Positions 38,475 through 48,158 are shown, numbered from the stretch's first letter. The stretch: 64,000 bases of DNA from [Scytonema hofmanni] UTEX 2349 (GCF_000582685.1 NZ_KK073766.1:31630-95629), one strand, 5' to 3'. The notes: generated by a model from the sequence alone, not told the origin. Numbers and translations: made by a program.

Positions 38475-39326
38475 CTATCGTTTAAAAAATAACAACATTC
38501 CATGTGGATTATCTAAAAATACATCTTTATTACTATTGTGATTCTGCGACTCATTCCCTTGTAAATCCTGACTTGAAAGTGAGTACACATCAGTTGCAAC
38601 AAGCTGATATCCTTGAGTATTGAAATAACCAATTAGTTTATCAGGCATTACATGAGATGCGCCGTAACTTGGTAACAAATTATGTTCAATTTTATCCTGA
38701 TCTAAAATATTTAATTGCACAACACCTGTACGACAAAATATATCAAAATCAATCGACTCGACTAAGCCACTGGTAGTAATTTCTATTGAATCTAATTCCA
38801 TCGCCAGTTGCTCTATACTTGCAAAATTCCGCGACCACGGGTTGCCCATTAAAAATAACCGTATCGATATTGCCTCTGGCTGCACCTTCACGATATCAAG
38901 TAATGTTGTTGTAACCGCATTTGGTTGCAAGTAATCTAATACTCCATGAACTGAAACTAGCCGCAGGCTATTTGGAGCGTAAAGTTTTGTCAGTTCTAAT
39001 TCTGCTAGATTGCGATCGCAAAAATAATTTAACTGTAGGTTTGGATATTGGCTGCGTAAAGCTAAAAACTTTTCTGGCGGATTAGTAGCAATGTCATAAC
39101 AGTCGATTGTCGGAAGTTGGTAGCGCGTTAAGTCAACTCCCTCAAAACCAAAAAAAACTTCACGCTCGGCAAAACCTGCACCCAAGATAGCTGCACTATC
39201 ACCATTACCTGAAAGAATCGCTTCCCAGGTGAGGGGATAAACATTGGGGGTAAGTTCTAAAAGCCTAGCTCGACTAATTTCTAAGATATTGCCACTGCCC
39301 TTATTTTCTAGGAATCTGACTGCCAT
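38475..39326 (-). CDS. Methyltransferase-like hypothetical protein, 283 residues
   Basis: AAILGAGFAEREVFFGFEGV, then YDIATNPPEKFLALRSQYPN and LRLVSVHGVLDYLQ, follow the order of the SAM-binding motif I, the acidic motif and the post-I region of class I methyltransferases. They are too divergent to name a substrate. The C-terminus ends GMLLFFKR, a common last strand. Its start is 14 bp from the stop of the split gene at 39341, so the two were neighbours in one operon. Confidence 0.5.
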   Translation of the reverse strand: MAVRFLENKGSGNILEISRARLLELTPNVYPLTWEAILSGNGDSAAILGAGFAEREVFFGFEGVDLTRYQLPTIDCYDIATNPPEKFLALRSQYPNLQLNYFCDRNLAELELTKLYAPNSLRLVSVHGVLDYLQPNAVTTTLLDIVKVQPEAISIRLFLMGNPWSRNFASIEQLAMELDSIEITTSGLVESIDFDIFCRTGVVQLNILDQDKIEHNLLPSYGASHVMPDKLIGYFNTQGYQLVATDVYSLSSQDLQGNESQNHNSNKDVFLDNPHGMLLFFKR

Positions 39327-39564
39327 AAAACCTCGCTGTATTATGAAATAACCTTGGGACGACTGATTAGGGTAATATCTTTACCTTCGCCCAAACGGTA
39401 CACTTCGGTGCGATCGCCAACATCAATTTCAAAAAACCGATAGCTTGTAGTAAACCGCGCCCACGGTGCCAAAGGATTAATTTTTGGGAGATTGGTTGTT
39501 GCTTGGTAAGTAATTTCAAACCGCTCATAAAAATCTAGACAAAACTACCCAAAAATAGCCATAT

Positions 39565-40788
39565 CTAGACAACTACGTTTGTAATCTTAGTCCAAAGTCC
39601 TAAAACTACAGGGATAAACGGCAATCCCACTATCCCATCCATAAAGTTTGGGATTACTTTTCTAGCAATATTTAAGCTTCCATTGGTATCAGCATTGATT
39701 GTCTTGCCAGTGTCCGTTTTATATAAACCGCGTTTAATTCGCCTACCGCTAAACACTGGTTTTGTTTCTGGTTTATCACCGTATTTTGGTAGCTCATCAC
39801 CATCTAACGCACTAGCTTTGGAAGTGTAACTTTCTTCAGTTACAATTACTTCAATACCGATTAGTTGCGCTTTGTAGGTTAATAAGTTAATTAATTTTGC
39901 GTGTGGAATATTAGTAAACTCTTGGTTATTCTTTTTGCCGATGTTTATATCTTGTTTCCACAGATAATTATTACCAATTATTAGATGCCCGATATCGTTT
40001 ATCTGACACCAATCAATTACACGACGACTAACAGTGTGAAGATAATTGTCTATCCTTCTATCACGTTTTCCGTTCAGTTTTTTGATTTGGCGGTAGGCAT
40101 CAATTGATTGCGATGCAGCTACTCGTTTATTAAAAAATTGGTTAATACTTTTTAATGGTCTACCATTTATCAGCAGCGGTCTTACACCGGGCTGGTTTGA
40201 TGTTATAGCCATTAAATTGTTTAAACCTAAGTCAGCACCTGCAACATATTGTCCAGTACTTTTAGGTGCATCCTCAACTGTGTAAACTACTTCAAGAACG
40301 TAGTGGTCAAGCTTCGGTACTATTCGTACTTGGTCAACGCTTGCAGCACGAGTAGGAAATTCGATACTAGTCTGAGACAGCTTAACAATACCTTTCAGTA
40401 AAGCAGGTTTTGATATTGCATCAATCGGATATATTACAACATTTCTTCCGCGTTCTTTATGTTTATATCCAGGCATTTTTGGCTTGCCTAGATATTTATC
40501 GGGATGTTTAAACCAATCTTTAAGTGCTGCCGTCCAACCTTTCCAAGCATCCGTTACTCTACGCACAATCTGTTTACTAACTTTAGTGGGGAGATATCGA
40601 TAAGCTACTAGATTTTTGGTTTGATGATAGATATCAATTGAGTTGTAATATTTCTTGGTTTCAAAATAGTATTGACGCTGCACATAGTTAGCAGTGTTGT
40701 ATAGATGCTTGGATTGCAATGCCAAATAGTCGCATTCTTTCCAAAACCTATGTTGACGACTTACTATGTGTCTTTCTACTAATTGCAT
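39565..40788 (-). CDS. tnpB: TnpB-like protein with altered RuvC-II motif (element A)
   Basis: A protein of 407 residues. The RuvC-I aspartate is in AGADLGLNNLMAI and the RuvC-III aspartate in INADTNGSLNIARK. The usual second motif (VVEDL) reads HLIIGNN, without the glutamate, while TEESYTSKAS later on offers acidic residues. The CxxC zinc finger is replaced by a KYGDKPETKPVFSG stretch. Variants with a relocated catalytic glutamate are known among TnpB proteins, so loss of activity cannot be assumed. It is a close paralogue of the protein at 56224-57447. The 3' end and right end would encode its omega RNA. Confidence 0.85.
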   Translation of the reverse strand: MQLVERHIVSRQHRFWKECDYLALQSKHLYNTANYVQRQYYFETKKYYNSIDIYHQTKNLVAYRYLPTKVSKQIVRRVTDAWKGWTAALKDWFKHPDKYLGKPKMPGYKHKERGRNVVIYPIDAISKPALLKGIVKLSQTSIEFPTRAASVDQVRIVPKLDHYVLEVVYTVEDAPKSTGQYVAGADLGLNNLMAITSNQPGVRPLLINGRPLKSINQFFNKRVAASQSIDAYRQIKKLNGKRDRRIDNYLHTVSRRVIDWCQINDIGHLIIGNNYLWKQDINIGKKNNQEFTNIPHAKLINLLTYKAQLIGIEVIVTEESYTSKASALDGDELPKYGDKPETKPVFSGRRIKRGLYKTDTGKTINADTNGSLNIARKVIPNFMDGIVGLPFIPVVLGLWTKITNVVV

Positions 40789-40849
40789 TGCTTACGACCT
40801 AAGGCATATGCTATAAATGTTACTATAGCAACACTTCAATCAATCTGCA

Positions 40850-41032
40850 ATGACTTTTGAAAAAAGAAACAAACTTGGTGCAAGACCTTTAAATGCAGAA
40901 CCGATGGATAGGTCGCCAGTATGCTTTAACGTTCGTTTGGGTGTAAGAGAAAAACTAAAAACCGTCCCTGACTGGAAAGAACGGCTTAGAGAGTTTGTCG
41001 ATAAGTTGATTGAGGATATGGACAAACAATAA
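40850..41032 (+). CDS. Small RHH-like protein of element A
   Basis: A protein of 60 residues, divergent from tnpB with 60 bp between them. SPVCFNVRLGVREKLKTVPD followed by REFVDKLIEDM gives a beta strand and two helices, the ribbon-helix-helix layout. It would repress transcription or help hold the element's end. Element B has a small gene in the same place that is hardly similar in sequence but has the same predicted layout. Confidence 0.55.
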   Translation: MTFEKRNKLGARPLNAEPMDRSPVCFNVRLGVREKLKTVPDWKERLREFVDKLIEDMDKQ

Positions 41033-41709
41033 GCTTTGTCTAGATATGGGGAGAAATTACCGAACAGTTTCAAACCCCGCTCCCCCATCTTGCTTGAACA
41101 TCCGCAAAAAACATTCGTAGTCTCTAGCGTGCCAAAAATCAGTCGTTCGACGACGCACCACATCTTGTGAGTCAGAACTCATCGCCCGTGCTGCTGATGC
41201 GGACACGATCAATTGCAAATTGTCAGACATTCGCGTTAAAGCAAGTTTCTTGTCTGGGTTTGAGAATATTTCATCAACAATTGGTTTAAGCTCAGGGTGC
41301 AAACAAGTTTCGGCAATGTAAAACCCTGAATACTTGCTGATATCATTCTCAAATTCCCGATTAACTAGTCTTTCTGAATCACAACTAACCGACTTTCGTA
41401 GGCTTGCAAAAATCAAGTCTTCATATAACTTCTGCTGCGATGCTGGTGTTGCTGCAATAATTTTGAATGCAGACCCACGCATTCCCTGAATTCCAATTAA
41501 AGCACAGGTACAATCGAGGGATGCAGCCCACATTGCTAGAAATTTCCGATAGTTGGTATAAAGCATTAATGCTTCCTGGTAGTCAGGAGCTTTAATTTTG
41601 AGTAGATGCTTTACTGGGTTGGGTTTAATTTCCCATCCAGGCTTGCATAGTAAAGCCCATAACGCAGAAGAATCTTCAATGGCATCCATGCATTTATGCC
41701 CCAAGCTTA

Positions 41710-42960
41710 TTAATGACAATTATTTATCTGTCCGTTCTTGTCAAACTTCATGCGGGATATGAGTTCCTTCAGATGCGCTGGGTCTACACCAAACCTATGA
41801 GCAATGTCATATTCCTCATCTTCAGTTGGTGGTGCATTTAGTGTCAATAAATGCTCCAAAAAGGGTTGCGACCCCCCTAAAGGCAAACCATCATCCGTAA
41901 AAGGTAACCTATGTTCGTGCATTGGCTCCTCAAATACCGCAGGGCGGGTATTTTGTAGCCACGCTACAACCTCACTCCTTTTTGGCGGATCTATCCCCAG
42001 TCGATCGCATTCTTGCAATAACTCGTTTGATAATTGCGATTCTACCGTGGAGAGGCTGCGCGATCGCTCCACCAAATCCTGCAACCATTCCTGTAGTTTT
42101 CCTGTCTCTGGTAACTGCAAATCCAGCGCCCGACAAGCAGCTACAAACTCTTGTCCAATAGCAGCATTAGCATATAAATCCCCCAACCAAGTAGCAAATT
42201 CCTCATTTTGAGGTAATTCTATCCCTTGTTCAAAGCTAAAAGTTTGCAGTTTCTTTCCTAAACGAATTCTTTCTAAAAGCTTTGTACCAGTATCTTCTTC
42301 ATCATTAATAATTTGAGGGTCATTTGACCCAAAAGCCATTTTGTCTAAAAGCCAAATAGCTATTTGTCCTGGTTTTGGATCTGACAAATTTAGAGTTTCA
42401 CAGGCAATAAGCAGCTCAGTTCCCAAAGACGTATAACTTGCAAGCCACTCCTCTAAATTACCTGACCGAGGAGCAGTAAGTCCCTTTTGAGATAAACCAA
42501 CAAGCTCTAAACTCAAATTCACCAAGTTCCTAACTACCATTGACAAGCTTTTACCCATATCAGGTATTAGCTTCTCAATTTGACCTCGCATCTCAACACG
42601 ATTATGGAATGTCACGCGGTCTTTGTCCGTATTTACGGGATGACCATCCTTCGTAGCTTGCTTCACCTTTGACCCATTCATCCAAGGTTTAAAATGAGCA
42701 ATCATAAGCTTTTCTAGCTGATCCAGAAATTGCTGGCTGTCACAAATCAACCAAGCAATACGGACTTCACCTGGTAAACTATTCAACTCTTTTAACCTGT
42801 GGTGAACTGACCAGCGCTGCATTAGTGCGTTTGACTTACCAATGTAAATAATCTCGTCTTTATGTAGCACAAAATACACTGCACAAACTGATGGTAACTG
42901 CTTACGCTGTGAGAGTGAGAGCGATGGCAAGGTTAGAGGGTCAATGTCTGTTACGTTCAT
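41710..42960 (-). CDS. GIY-YIG nuclease family protein
   Basis: A protein of 416 residues. The GIY-YIG domain occupies residues 20-110: AVYFVLHKDEIIYIGKSNAL gives the two short motifs, followed by RWSVHHRL and EKLMIAHFKPWMNG with the metal-binding glutamate and the final asparagine. The 300-residue C-terminus is helical and probably binds DNA. The substrate is unknown; such stand-alone nucleases act in repair, in restriction or as homing enzymes. It forms an operon with the RHH gene before it (ATGA overlap) and the split gene after it (10-bp overlap). Confidence 0.8.
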   Translation of the reverse strand: MNVTDIDPLTLPSLSLSQRKQLPSVCAVYFVLHKDEIIYIGKSNALMQRWSVHHRLKELNSLPGEVRIAWLICDSQQFLDQLEKLMIAHFKPWMNGSKVKQATKDGHPVNTDKDRVTFHNRVEMRGQIEKLIPDMGKSLSMVVRNLVNLSLELVGLSQKGLTAPRSGNLEEWLASYTSLGTELLIACETLNLSDPKPGQIAIWLLDKMAFGSNDPQIINDEEDTGTKLLERIRLGKKLQTFSFEQGIELPQNEEFATWLGDLYANAAIGQEFVAACRALDLQLPETGKLQEWLQDLVERSRSLSTVESQLSNELLQECDRLGIDPPKRSEVVAWLQNTRPAVFEEPMHEHRLPFTDDGLPLGGSQPFLEHLLTLNAPPTEDEEYDIAHRFGVDPAHLKELISRMKFDKNGQINNCH

Positions 42961-43133
42961 TCACTATTTTTACTTGTTTTACTTTTGACCCATTGATCAA
43001 TAAGCTCCCTAGATTTTTCACTCATATTTGTCCCTTCTTTGGCGCACCAGACCTTGAATTCTGTCCGCAAAGATTCAGGAAGAAAAACTCGAAAACTTAC
43101 GGTGGGGTCTTCGGTTTTTTTATCATCTGCCAT
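42957..43133 (-). CDS. Small RHH (ParG/CopG-like) protein, 58 residues
   Basis: Read from the ATG at 43133: MADDKKTEDPTVSFRVFLPE, SLRTEFKVWCAKEGTNMSEK and SRELIDQWVKSK. The VSFRVFLPESLRTEFKVWC beta strand and helix are characteristic of ribbon-helix-helix proteins used in plasmid partition and toxin-antitoxin regulation. Its stop overlaps the GIY-YIG start (ATGA), so it is the first gene of that operon and a plausible autoregulator. Confidence 0.7.
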   Translation of the reverse strand: MADDKKTEDPTVSFRVFLPESLRTEFKVWCAKEGTNMSEKSRELIDQWVKSKTSKNSE

Positions 43134-43271
43134 AGATAGGCCATGTATACCACACGCCTATTTTGCGTCAGACAAGTCAGTTTGAGAATACCCCACACGA
43201 CCTTATTGATATATATGACCTATATGCACTATCATAGCATTATCAGTAAAAGCTTCCACAAATAAGCGAAG

Positions 43272-43859
43272 ATGAAAAACTGCGAAATCCTCAAAAACTT
43301 ACCCAAAGAAGGCTTAGAACCCAGACAATTTCTACGCCACTGTTTTGATATCGCTGAACTCACCCCCAGAGAACTGCTCGAAGAAGAAACCGACTCACAA
43401 TACCGCAAAAAATGTATCACTGTACTATGTGCAGTCTTAGGTGTACAAAGACCAACAGTTCGCAAGTGGGGAAGTGATCTCAATTTTGATGGGATACCCA
43501 ACTACTCCAAAGTTTCACTTGCTTACATTCATGCCGCCGAAATCGTGCCAAAACAGCTTCATAGCATCTTGAGAGGAGAATACAACGCACCAGAAGTAGA
43601 TGCTCAAACGTTTCTAGAAAGAATACTCCTCGAAGGGTTAAGCGAACAACAAGTATTACAAACTGTTTCTCACGCCAATTTTCGCGCAACTTGTGTCAAA
43701 ACTCTTACGCAAGTATTACATATTGGCACCAAGTCAGTCCAAGATTGGGGTCAGGATATGTCGTTTCACAAAATGCCCCAAATTCACAAGCACACCTTGG
43801 GCTATGCCTTGGCTGCTATTTCTAAATCATCATCAAAAAATTGGGAAAAAGCGGCCTGA
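43272..43859 (+). CDS. Hypothetical protein with two repeated helical units, 195 residues
   Basis: The two halves are similar. QYRKKCITVLCAVLGVQRPT, VRKWGSDLNFDGIPNYSKVS and LAYIHAA correspond to NFRATCVKTLTQVLHIGTKS, VQDWGQDMSFHKMPQIHKHT and LGYALAA. Each half looks like a helix-turn-helix-type domain with a tryptophan-glycine turn, which suggests a DNA-binding protein built by internal duplication. I do not know a named family. It is divergent from the RHH/GIY-YIG operon and followed 60 bp later by the next gene. Confidence 0.6.
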   Translation: MKNCEILKNLPKEGLEPRQFLRHCFDIAELTPRELLEEETDSQYRKKCITVLCAVLGVQRPTVRKWGSDLNFDGIPNYSKVSLAYIHAAEIVPKQLHSILRGEYNAPEVDAQTFLERILLEGLSEQQVLQTVSHANFRATCVKTLTQVLHIGTKSVQDWGQDMSFHKMPQIHKHTLGYALAAISKSSSKNWEKAA

Positions 43860-43921
43860 CTTATTTAACTAGTCGAATTAGGAAACTTGGTCTTAGAGAT
43901 TAAGACCGCGCATACAATATC

Positions 43922-45133
43922 ATGACTACAACAACTTTTGCAAATAAATTATACGTCGAGCAGCATCAGGTAGACTCCAATCCTACCACCCACATAGAGC
44001 AAAGTAGCCTAGAGTACCTCCATACGGCTTTCCTACTCTATGAGTACAAGCAGACTTACACCAAAAAAGAATATCGCGCACTGTTAGAAGAGTACGGTTG
44101 GGATAAGGGCAGTACTGAGGAAAGGCGATCGCTCCGAATTGCCGAGAATTTTCAAGCATTTATCAGTTGCCCGGAACACTTAGCAGTTTTACCAATATCG
44201 GTACTACTTCGGTTATGTTCTGTGAACTACAAAATCCTAATTGATGAATTAAAAGATATTCCTATTGGTGGATTGACTTGTGGATTAGTGTTAAAACTGA
44301 TTGAAGAAAGAAGATTGTTTCTCAAGGCCATGAATCAAGAAAAAAAAGATGGCAACTGGCGATCTACACCAGATGGAAATAGATATTACACCTTCGGCAA
44401 AATCTTTGAGGATGACCACCAAACAGGAGTGTTTACCGAGAAGTTAATAGAGGAATTGGGACTGTCACCACAGCGAATTGTCAGAATGGCGATCGCTGAC
44501 TTATATGAAAAGCATCAAGCTGAGATAGGGAAAGCTGAAATTGATGATTTTGTTGAACCAATCCCTGTAGAAGAAGATTTGACAAGCGATTCGGAAGATG
44601 GAGTCAACGACGCAATAAGCTGGGAATCCAAACAGCAAGAGTTTGAAACCCTATGGCAGAGGGATACAGAGGAATATACTGGTTCTGAATATTTAGAAGA
44701 ACCCCAAGAGTCGGATATTGACTGCGAAGAGGATGAGTTTGAAGTATTGGGAGATACGCCTTCCGAAATCTTAGTTACAAATCCAACACCAACTAAAGAT
44801 GCAGAAATCCTTGCAGGCATACTGCGTCAAGCATCAAATTATGCTGATGTGCGTAGTGGTTTGTATCAATATCAACTAGTTAAAGAAGAAGCGTGGCAAT
44901 TGCTCTCAAACTCGGAGCGTAAATCTGTATGTGAAATGCTTCCAGAGCCAATTAAAAAGCTGAGTCATGCCAGACGCGAAGGATTAATTGTTAATTTTTA
45001 TGAAATGGAGTCGGGGGAAATCTATAAAATCTTTACTACAGATTGCCCACTGATTGAAAAAACCGTTAGTGTCCATAGCTTGGATAAATTGTTAGAAGAT
45101 TTGAGAGCAAGGCAGAATTACGATTGTAATTAA
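43922..45133 (+). CDS. Hypothetical protein, 403 residues
   Basis: No family recognised. The N-terminal half is helical (TYTKKEYRALLEEYGWDKGS, AENFQAFISCPEHLAVLPIS). The middle is strongly acidic (EEYTGSEYLEEPQESDIDCE). The C-terminal part, from ASNYADVRSGLYQYQLVKEE to LEDLRARQNY, is a separate domain. The composition suggests a cytosolic protein working with the preceding gene, which it follows in the same direction. The acidic linker may separate a sensor from a DNA-binding part; this is inference only. Confidence 0.6.
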   Translation: MTTTTFANKLYVEQHQVDSNPTTHIEQSSLEYLHTAFLLYEYKQTYTKKEYRALLEEYGWDKGSTEERRSLRIAENFQAFISCPEHLAVLPISVLLRLCSVNYKILIDELKDIPIGGLTCGLVLKLIEERRLFLKAMNQEKKDGNWRSTPDGNRYYTFGKIFEDDHQTGVFTEKLIEELGLSPQRIVRMAIADLYEKHQAEIGKAEIDDFVEPIPVEEDLTSDSEDGVNDAISWESKQQEFETLWQRDTEEYTGSEYLEEPQESDIDCEEDEFEVLGDTPSEILVTNPTPTKDAEILAGILRQASNYADVRSGLYQYQLVKEEAWQLLSNSERKSVCEMLPEPIKKLSHARREGLIVNFYEMESGEIYKIFTTDCPLIEKTVSVHSLDKLLEDLRARQNYDCN

Positions 45134-45167
45134 CAGCCATGTGTAAAAACTTAACATTGATTTAATC

Positions 45168-45608
45168 GTGGCAAATCTGATGATGAACTCAACAGCACCA
45201 GCCAAAAAGATAGCTGTGAGTCTATTCTCCGGGGTGGGTGGGTTTGACTTGGGATTTAAAGCAGCAGGATTTGAAATTGCAATCGCCATTGATAATAATC
45301 CCATTGCCCTAGCAACATACCAACATAATTTCCCCCACGCCACAGTCTTATGCAAAGACATTCGGAGAGAAATCGGAAATTCGGTACCCCCATTGCTTGC
45401 ATATGCTGTGGGAATGCAGGTTAGAGAACATCTAGAATGCAATACCACTTATCAAATTAAGTGCCAAAATTGGCAAAACTGCCTATTTTTACCAATTACT
45501 TGCAATTTTAAGAATCTATTCGTTTTTGTCAATGAAATACTGTCTTTAAGTGGGTTAAGCAAAATCAGCAAAGAGCGACCCCCTCCACATCTGGAAGTAG
45601 AAGTGTAA
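45168..45608 (+). pseudogene. C5-cytosine DNA methyltransferase with internal deletion
   Basis: The N-terminus has the SAM motif I VSLFSGVGGFDLGFKAAGFE and continues to HATVLCKDIR. It then jumps to REIGNSVPPLLAYAVGMQVR, which is motif X from the enzyme's C-terminus. Motifs III-IX, including the PCQ cysteine and the target-recognition domain, are gone, so about 250 residues have been lost in one in-frame deletion. It cannot methylate. The last 50 residues after motif X are unrelated readthrough. Confidence 0.85.
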
Positions 45609-45871
45609 CAGTATCTACGGATACAACTGGGATTTTTAAAGAACCAGTTGAGGGACAAGTGATGATGCGATCGCTCAACTTAGATGGGGATAGACAAGCT
45701 GATTTGAGCGTCCACGGAGGCAAAGACAAAGCAGTTTATGCTTATCCATTCGAGCATTACGACTATTGGCGACGCAAGTTACCTGATATGGATTTGCCCT
45801 GGGGAATGTTTGGTGAAAACCTTACTACAGTTGGACTGTTAGAAGATGAGGTTAATATAGGCGATCGCTGA
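45602..45871 (+). pseudogene. MOSC-domain protein fragment
   Basis: In-frame sequence from about 45602 reads VSTDTTGIFKEPVEGQVMMR, then SLNLDGDRQADLSVHGGKDK and AVYAYPFEHYDYWRRKLPDM, ending EDEVNIGDR, the N-terminal half of a YiiM-type MOSC protein. The first residues and the cysteine-containing second half are missing. The 3' break is the junction with the truncated IS copy 2, so the IS or a deletion next to it destroyed the gene. Confidence 0.75.
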
Positions 45872-46852
45872 CAGGAAACTTCAAACCCTGAAGGCGAAGC
45901 TGTTGCCCTCGCTTATGTAGTTGAGCAACACAGCGACCATCAACCAACTTACGGGTACAAGCGATACCAGCAATTACATTGTATTTCCGCTTTCGGACAC
46001 CATCTAGAAATTGCACACTACCGAAGGCTGTATCTACCAGAACCATCACCTGGAAGTTCCTGGTTAATTTTTTAGGCAGACTATTGACCATTTTGAGTGC
46101 CAATTGCGCGGGGGAAGGAGTCCCTTTTCCTCTCCATATACGGAAACTCCAAGGTACTCGCCACCTACCAACAACTAAATACATCACAACCAAATGCAAA
46201 CCGCGTTTTCCGTTGTATACGCGGATTAAATTCTCTAACCCCTTAAATTTTCCAGCTTTCTCGAGAGTTGTCAGGTCAATAATCACTTGTAGAAATGGTT
46301 TACGTCCCTTAGGACAGTCAGACAATATCTCCTTAATAACACGCTTACGAGTAGCACAAATTACACATGAATGTTGACCAATTGTAGATGTTGAGAAATC
46401 GACTCAAGGCGCTGGCTGACTTACTTTTACTATGTTCAGGTAGCGGATACCCCTGTGCCTGCAAGAACAGTCCTAACATCGCTTCCAGATTTTCCTGCTG
46501 GTAAGTAGAAGGCATCAATGACAGCAAGGTGTAGACTAAGTTTTGGGCGTGGGCAAGAATTGAAACCATTTTTCTTGCTTAATTCAAATATATTTCAACG
46601 CCCTTTTTCTCATATTTTGGCTACCAGCGTAAACCTTGGTCAAATCATGAATATTTACGATCGCCTGAGTTTATGATCACGCAAAACGTGTCGCATCCCC
46701 AAGCGGGCATTTTTTATCTTCTCAGAAACATCACAGCTTTAGTAGTTGTATTAATCACACCAAACTACTTGATTTTCTCTGTTGTTCTGATGTCTCCCTT
46801 TTGTGTTCTTTATGTGCATCTTCTGGGTTTATCCTTATAGGTGCAAGATATA
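45868..46852 (-). mobile_element. IS4-type insertion sequence, copy 2, truncated, with broken transposase
   Basis: The left inverted repeat AGGTGCAAGATAT is at 46840-46852 (reverse orientation) and matches copy 1. The transposase begins at 46569 (MVSILAHAQNLVYTLLSLMP), shifts frame near 46370, resumes as CPKGRKPFLQVIIDLTTLEK at 46325, and is cut off at GLKFPV next to the MOSC fragment. The right third of the element is missing. It is about 80 percent similar to copy 1 by eye. Confidence 0.75.
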
Positions 46853-47235
46853 AGAAATATATAATTAATATTTGTTTTTAAGAAGGAAATAATTTCCAGA
46901 TTAAGATGATCGATGTCCCCACACATTAGACGTTTGGCAAACGGCAGAAAGTCTTTCGGGATTTGATTCCCTGATGAAGCTGTTTGCTGACTTATTCGAC
47001 CCAGCAGTAGGTCAAGCAATTCTCGACTGTTAAAATAAATATCTCTAAAGGCGGAGAGTAGATTGATCTCATTTCCAAAACCTTTCAGAAACAATGCTGT
47101 GTGTTCGTCAATTTTGTGTAGATATGGCTCTTTCAGCTGTTCAGCAGAGAATTTAAATTGAGCGATTGCCCTGTTGATTAAGGCCAATCGAACATCGTCT
47201 TTTTCTAGAAATTGGTGATGTTGACCGAAGCGCAT
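46853..47235 (-). pseudogene. Unknown gene truncated by IS copy 2
   Basis: The frame from 47235 reads MRFGQHHQFLEKDDVRLALI to DIDHLNLEIISFLKTNINYI and then enters the IS inverted repeat (46840-46852), where the remaining residues are IS-encoded. An all-helical protein, possibly HEPN-like, but no Rx4-6H motif was seen, so no family is assigned. Confidence 0.45.
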
Positions 47236-47333
47236 AATGAAGTTTTAATTATTTATTTAGTGGTATGGTGCGTTAGCGTGCAGCATAACACACCCTATTA
47301 TTTGTTAAACTGTGCTTTTGGAATGTTTATGTA

Positions 47334-48158
47334 TCATATTTGCGATGATTCTGTTTTATCTGATTCTGAAATTTTTATTAACTCTATACCTTGACATTTA
47401 CTCGCCACTTCGTTGTATAAAGGTACAAAGGCTTTAATCTCACTCAGTACACCATGTTTGGGTGATTTTACAAGAGTTACATTTATGATGGCTACTGGTT
47501 CACCATTTTGCATATAAAAATCAACTACTGTGCCATCAACACTCATTAAGCTCCATACATCAGGATGCCCACTGTCCCTTGTCCAACCGTAAACATCCAA
47601 CGACAGAAGGTACAAGATTTGCTCTAGGCAACTTTTCATACACTTTAAGAAAGATAATATATCTACGTAAATCCAGTAGTCTTCTGGTCTAATTACAGCG
47701 ATTTTATCTATATGTGAATCAATCTTATCTCTTACAATACGCAAATTACTTTTATTATCTGTAGGCACTTCTACTATAAATTTTTTTTTCCTACTGATGA
47801 TCTCTTTGTGTTGACTAGATCCTATCAGTGTGTAGTCTTTGGCATTACTTTCTAATTCGTTAAACATATCCAGAATGCCAGATCCCAAAGCAAAAAGCGG
47901 GGATGCAAGTTGCTTTACTAGTCGCTTCTCGGAAGTAGGATCATTAAGTTTAGCTAGACCTTCCATGCTTTTTGAAAGATCCCGCATCGCTTCGAGGCAT
48001 CGGAGTAATTTAAAAGATATGTCATTTGAGCCACGCCAAACTGTAGTGGCTTGTGATAAAGCTGGGTCATTAATTTCTGGTTCACTCCGATCAGCATATA
48101 AAGGAATACCTCTTTTTGGCTCTTCTCCACTTTTTGTTTCCGTATTTTTTTCCGACAT
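47334..48158 (-). CDS. Hypothetical protein, 274 residues
   Basis: No family recognised. Residues 60-110 are a long helix (LLRCLEAMRDLSKSMEGLAK). The C-terminal third (VWSLMSVDGTVVDFYMQNGE) looks beta-rich. The KRGIPLYADRSEPEINDP N-terminus is probably disordered. There is no membrane segment. It ends 100 bp before the truncated gene at 47235 on the same strand, and about 400 bp of AT-rich, gene-free sequence lies upstream. Confidence 0.5.
   Translation of the reverse strand: MSEKNTETKSGEEPKRGIPLYADRSEPEINDPALSQATTVWRGSNDISFKLLRCLEAMRDLSKSMEGLAKLNDPTSEKRLVKQLASPLFALGSGILDMFNELESNAKDYTLIGSSQHKEIISRKKKFIVEVPTDNKSNLRIVRDKIDSHIDKIAVIRPEDYWIYVDILSFLKCMKSCLEQILYLLSLDVYGWTRDSGHPDVWSLMSVDGTVVDFYMQNGEPVAIINVTLVKSPKHGVLSEIKAFVPLYNEVASKCQGIELIKISESDKTESSQI

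Larger units (their letters stand above)
39535..41052 (-). mobile_element. tnpB + RHH element A
   Basis: About 1.5 kb bounded by TCTAGACAAAACTA (from 39535) and the inverted AGCTTTGTCTAGATATGG (ending 41052). It contains a tnpB on the minus strand and a divergent small RHH-like gene. The internal TACCCAAAAATAGCC next to the right end matches element B at 55972-57480. It interrupts an operon gene. Exact termini are uncertain by about 20 bp. Confidence 0.65.
39341..41719 (-). pseudogene. Unknown gene split by tnpB element A
   Basis: The 5' part (41719 to about 41060) encodes MSLISLGHKCMDAIEDSSAL to DFWHARDYECFLRMFKQDGG and AGFETV. After the element, minus-strand sequence from about 39540 to a stop at 39341 reads FYERFEITYQATTNLPKINP, FEIDVGDRTEVYRLGEGKDI and ends SRPKVIS. 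FETV and FYERFEITY join naturally, so this was one protein of about 280 residues. I do not recognise the family; the RTTDFWHARDYECF segment resembles the ends of some cyanobacterial sensor domains. It overlaps the GIY-YIG gene by 10 bp. Confidence 0.65.

Noticed and set aside
46810..46852. C-terminal residues of the truncated gene at 47235
   Set aside because: These codons lie within the inverted repeat of IS copy 2 and are not part of the original protein.
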